NCBI GenBank assembly: GCA_003164305.1
Contig: PLSZ01000539.1
Span: 4,586-11,073 of the forward strand
Length of the DNA: 6,488 nucleotides
Direction of reading: 5' to 3'
Source of the DNA: Acetobacteraceae bacterium
Lineage (GTDB): Bacteria; Pseudomonadota; Alphaproteobacteria; Acetobacterales; Acetobacteraceae
Positions 6,406 to 6,488 of the stretch are shown piece after piece. A program made the translations under genes and the position numbers. Below the pieces are notes generated by a model. That model made no database searches, was not told the origin of the DNA, and saw only the letters and a program-made list of their open reading frames with translations. Position 1 is the first letter of the stretch; each line of letters starts with the position of its first letter.

Positions 6406-6433
6406 CGTCATCCTCGGGCACGACCCGAGGATC
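6406..6433. repeat. Dispersed palindromic repeat
   Basis: ATCCTCGGG (6410-6418) and CCCGAGGAT (6424-6432) form a perfect 9-bp stem around the loop CACGA. With the preceding CGTC it matches the pattern 'GTCATCC-CGGG-CCCG-GGAT' of small intergenic palindromes that are abundant in alphaproteobacteria. Read as protein on the minus strand it gives the familiar artefact DPRVVPEDDE. It is not coding. Confidence 0.7.
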
Positions 6434-6488
6434 AGTTGCCTCAGGCATCGTATTTGATGAGGAGAGCCGCGGTGTGGCGGCACGCGAT

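Larger units (their letters stand above)
6160..6488. other. Gene-free right end
   Basis: No intact gene was found here. After the regulator stop, GCGCC/GGCGC (6168-6185 region) and CGCC-GAG-GGCG form short stems without a T-run, so a terminator is not convincing. The rest is a decayed PEP-CTERM tail and a dispersed palindrome, each listed separately. Positions 6449-6488 show nothing recognisable. Confidence 0.5.

Noticed and set aside
1..6488. CRISPR array, tRNA, rRNA, insertion sequence or phage genes
   Set aside because: No spaced short repeats, no tRNA-like cloverleaf or rRNA segment, and no transposase or integrase frame were seen on either strand.

Overview
The window is a GC-rich piece of a bacterial chromosome. 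It most resembles an alphaproteobacterium of the Rhodospirillales/Acetobacteraceae kind. The reasons are the strong G/C third-position bias, a TonB-dependent receptor of an alphaproteobacterial type, a short 'TCATCCTCGGG…CCCGAGGAT' dispersed palindrome of a sort common in that class, and a PEP-CTERM-like protein tail. The assignment is an inference; no rRNA or marker gene is present.

Layout, left to right. Positions 1-215 hold an imperfect hairpin that could end minus-strand transcription, and the frameshifted 3' remnant of an unidentified gene. A complete D-2-hydroxyacid dehydrogenase lies on the minus strand (216-1199). Its leader carries two sequence blocks in the order and spacing of the ZTP (pfl) riboswitch, plus a strong hairpin next to the ribosome binding site (1216-1351). 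A 131-bp element with 35/36-bp near-perfect inverted arms follows (1373-1503), then 146 bp of hairpin-rich spacer. A TonB-dependent outer-membrane receptor fills 1650-4031 on the minus strand, probably from a GTG start.

A 152-bp divergent control region (4032-4183) separates the receptor from a two-gene plus-strand operon. The first gene encodes a membrane sensor histidine kinase of the NarX/UhpB-like HisKA_3 class (4184-5545). The second, overlapping by ATGA, encodes a NarL/LuxR-type response regulator (5542-6159). The simplest reading is a signalling module that controls uptake of a scarce nutrient through the divergent receptor. Two TTCCCGAT direct repeats 22 bp apart in the shared region are candidate regulator sites. 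The ligand cannot be read from the sequence.

The right end (6160-6488) has no intact gene. It holds a broken PEP-CTERM tail on the minus strand, frameshifted in a run of five T, and the dispersed palindrome.

The least expected signals are the ZTP-riboswitch-like leader of the dehydrogenase, the receptor/two-component module with its atypical kinase (Pro in place of the phosphatase Gln) and atypical regulator recognition helix, and the two decayed gene ends that border the window.
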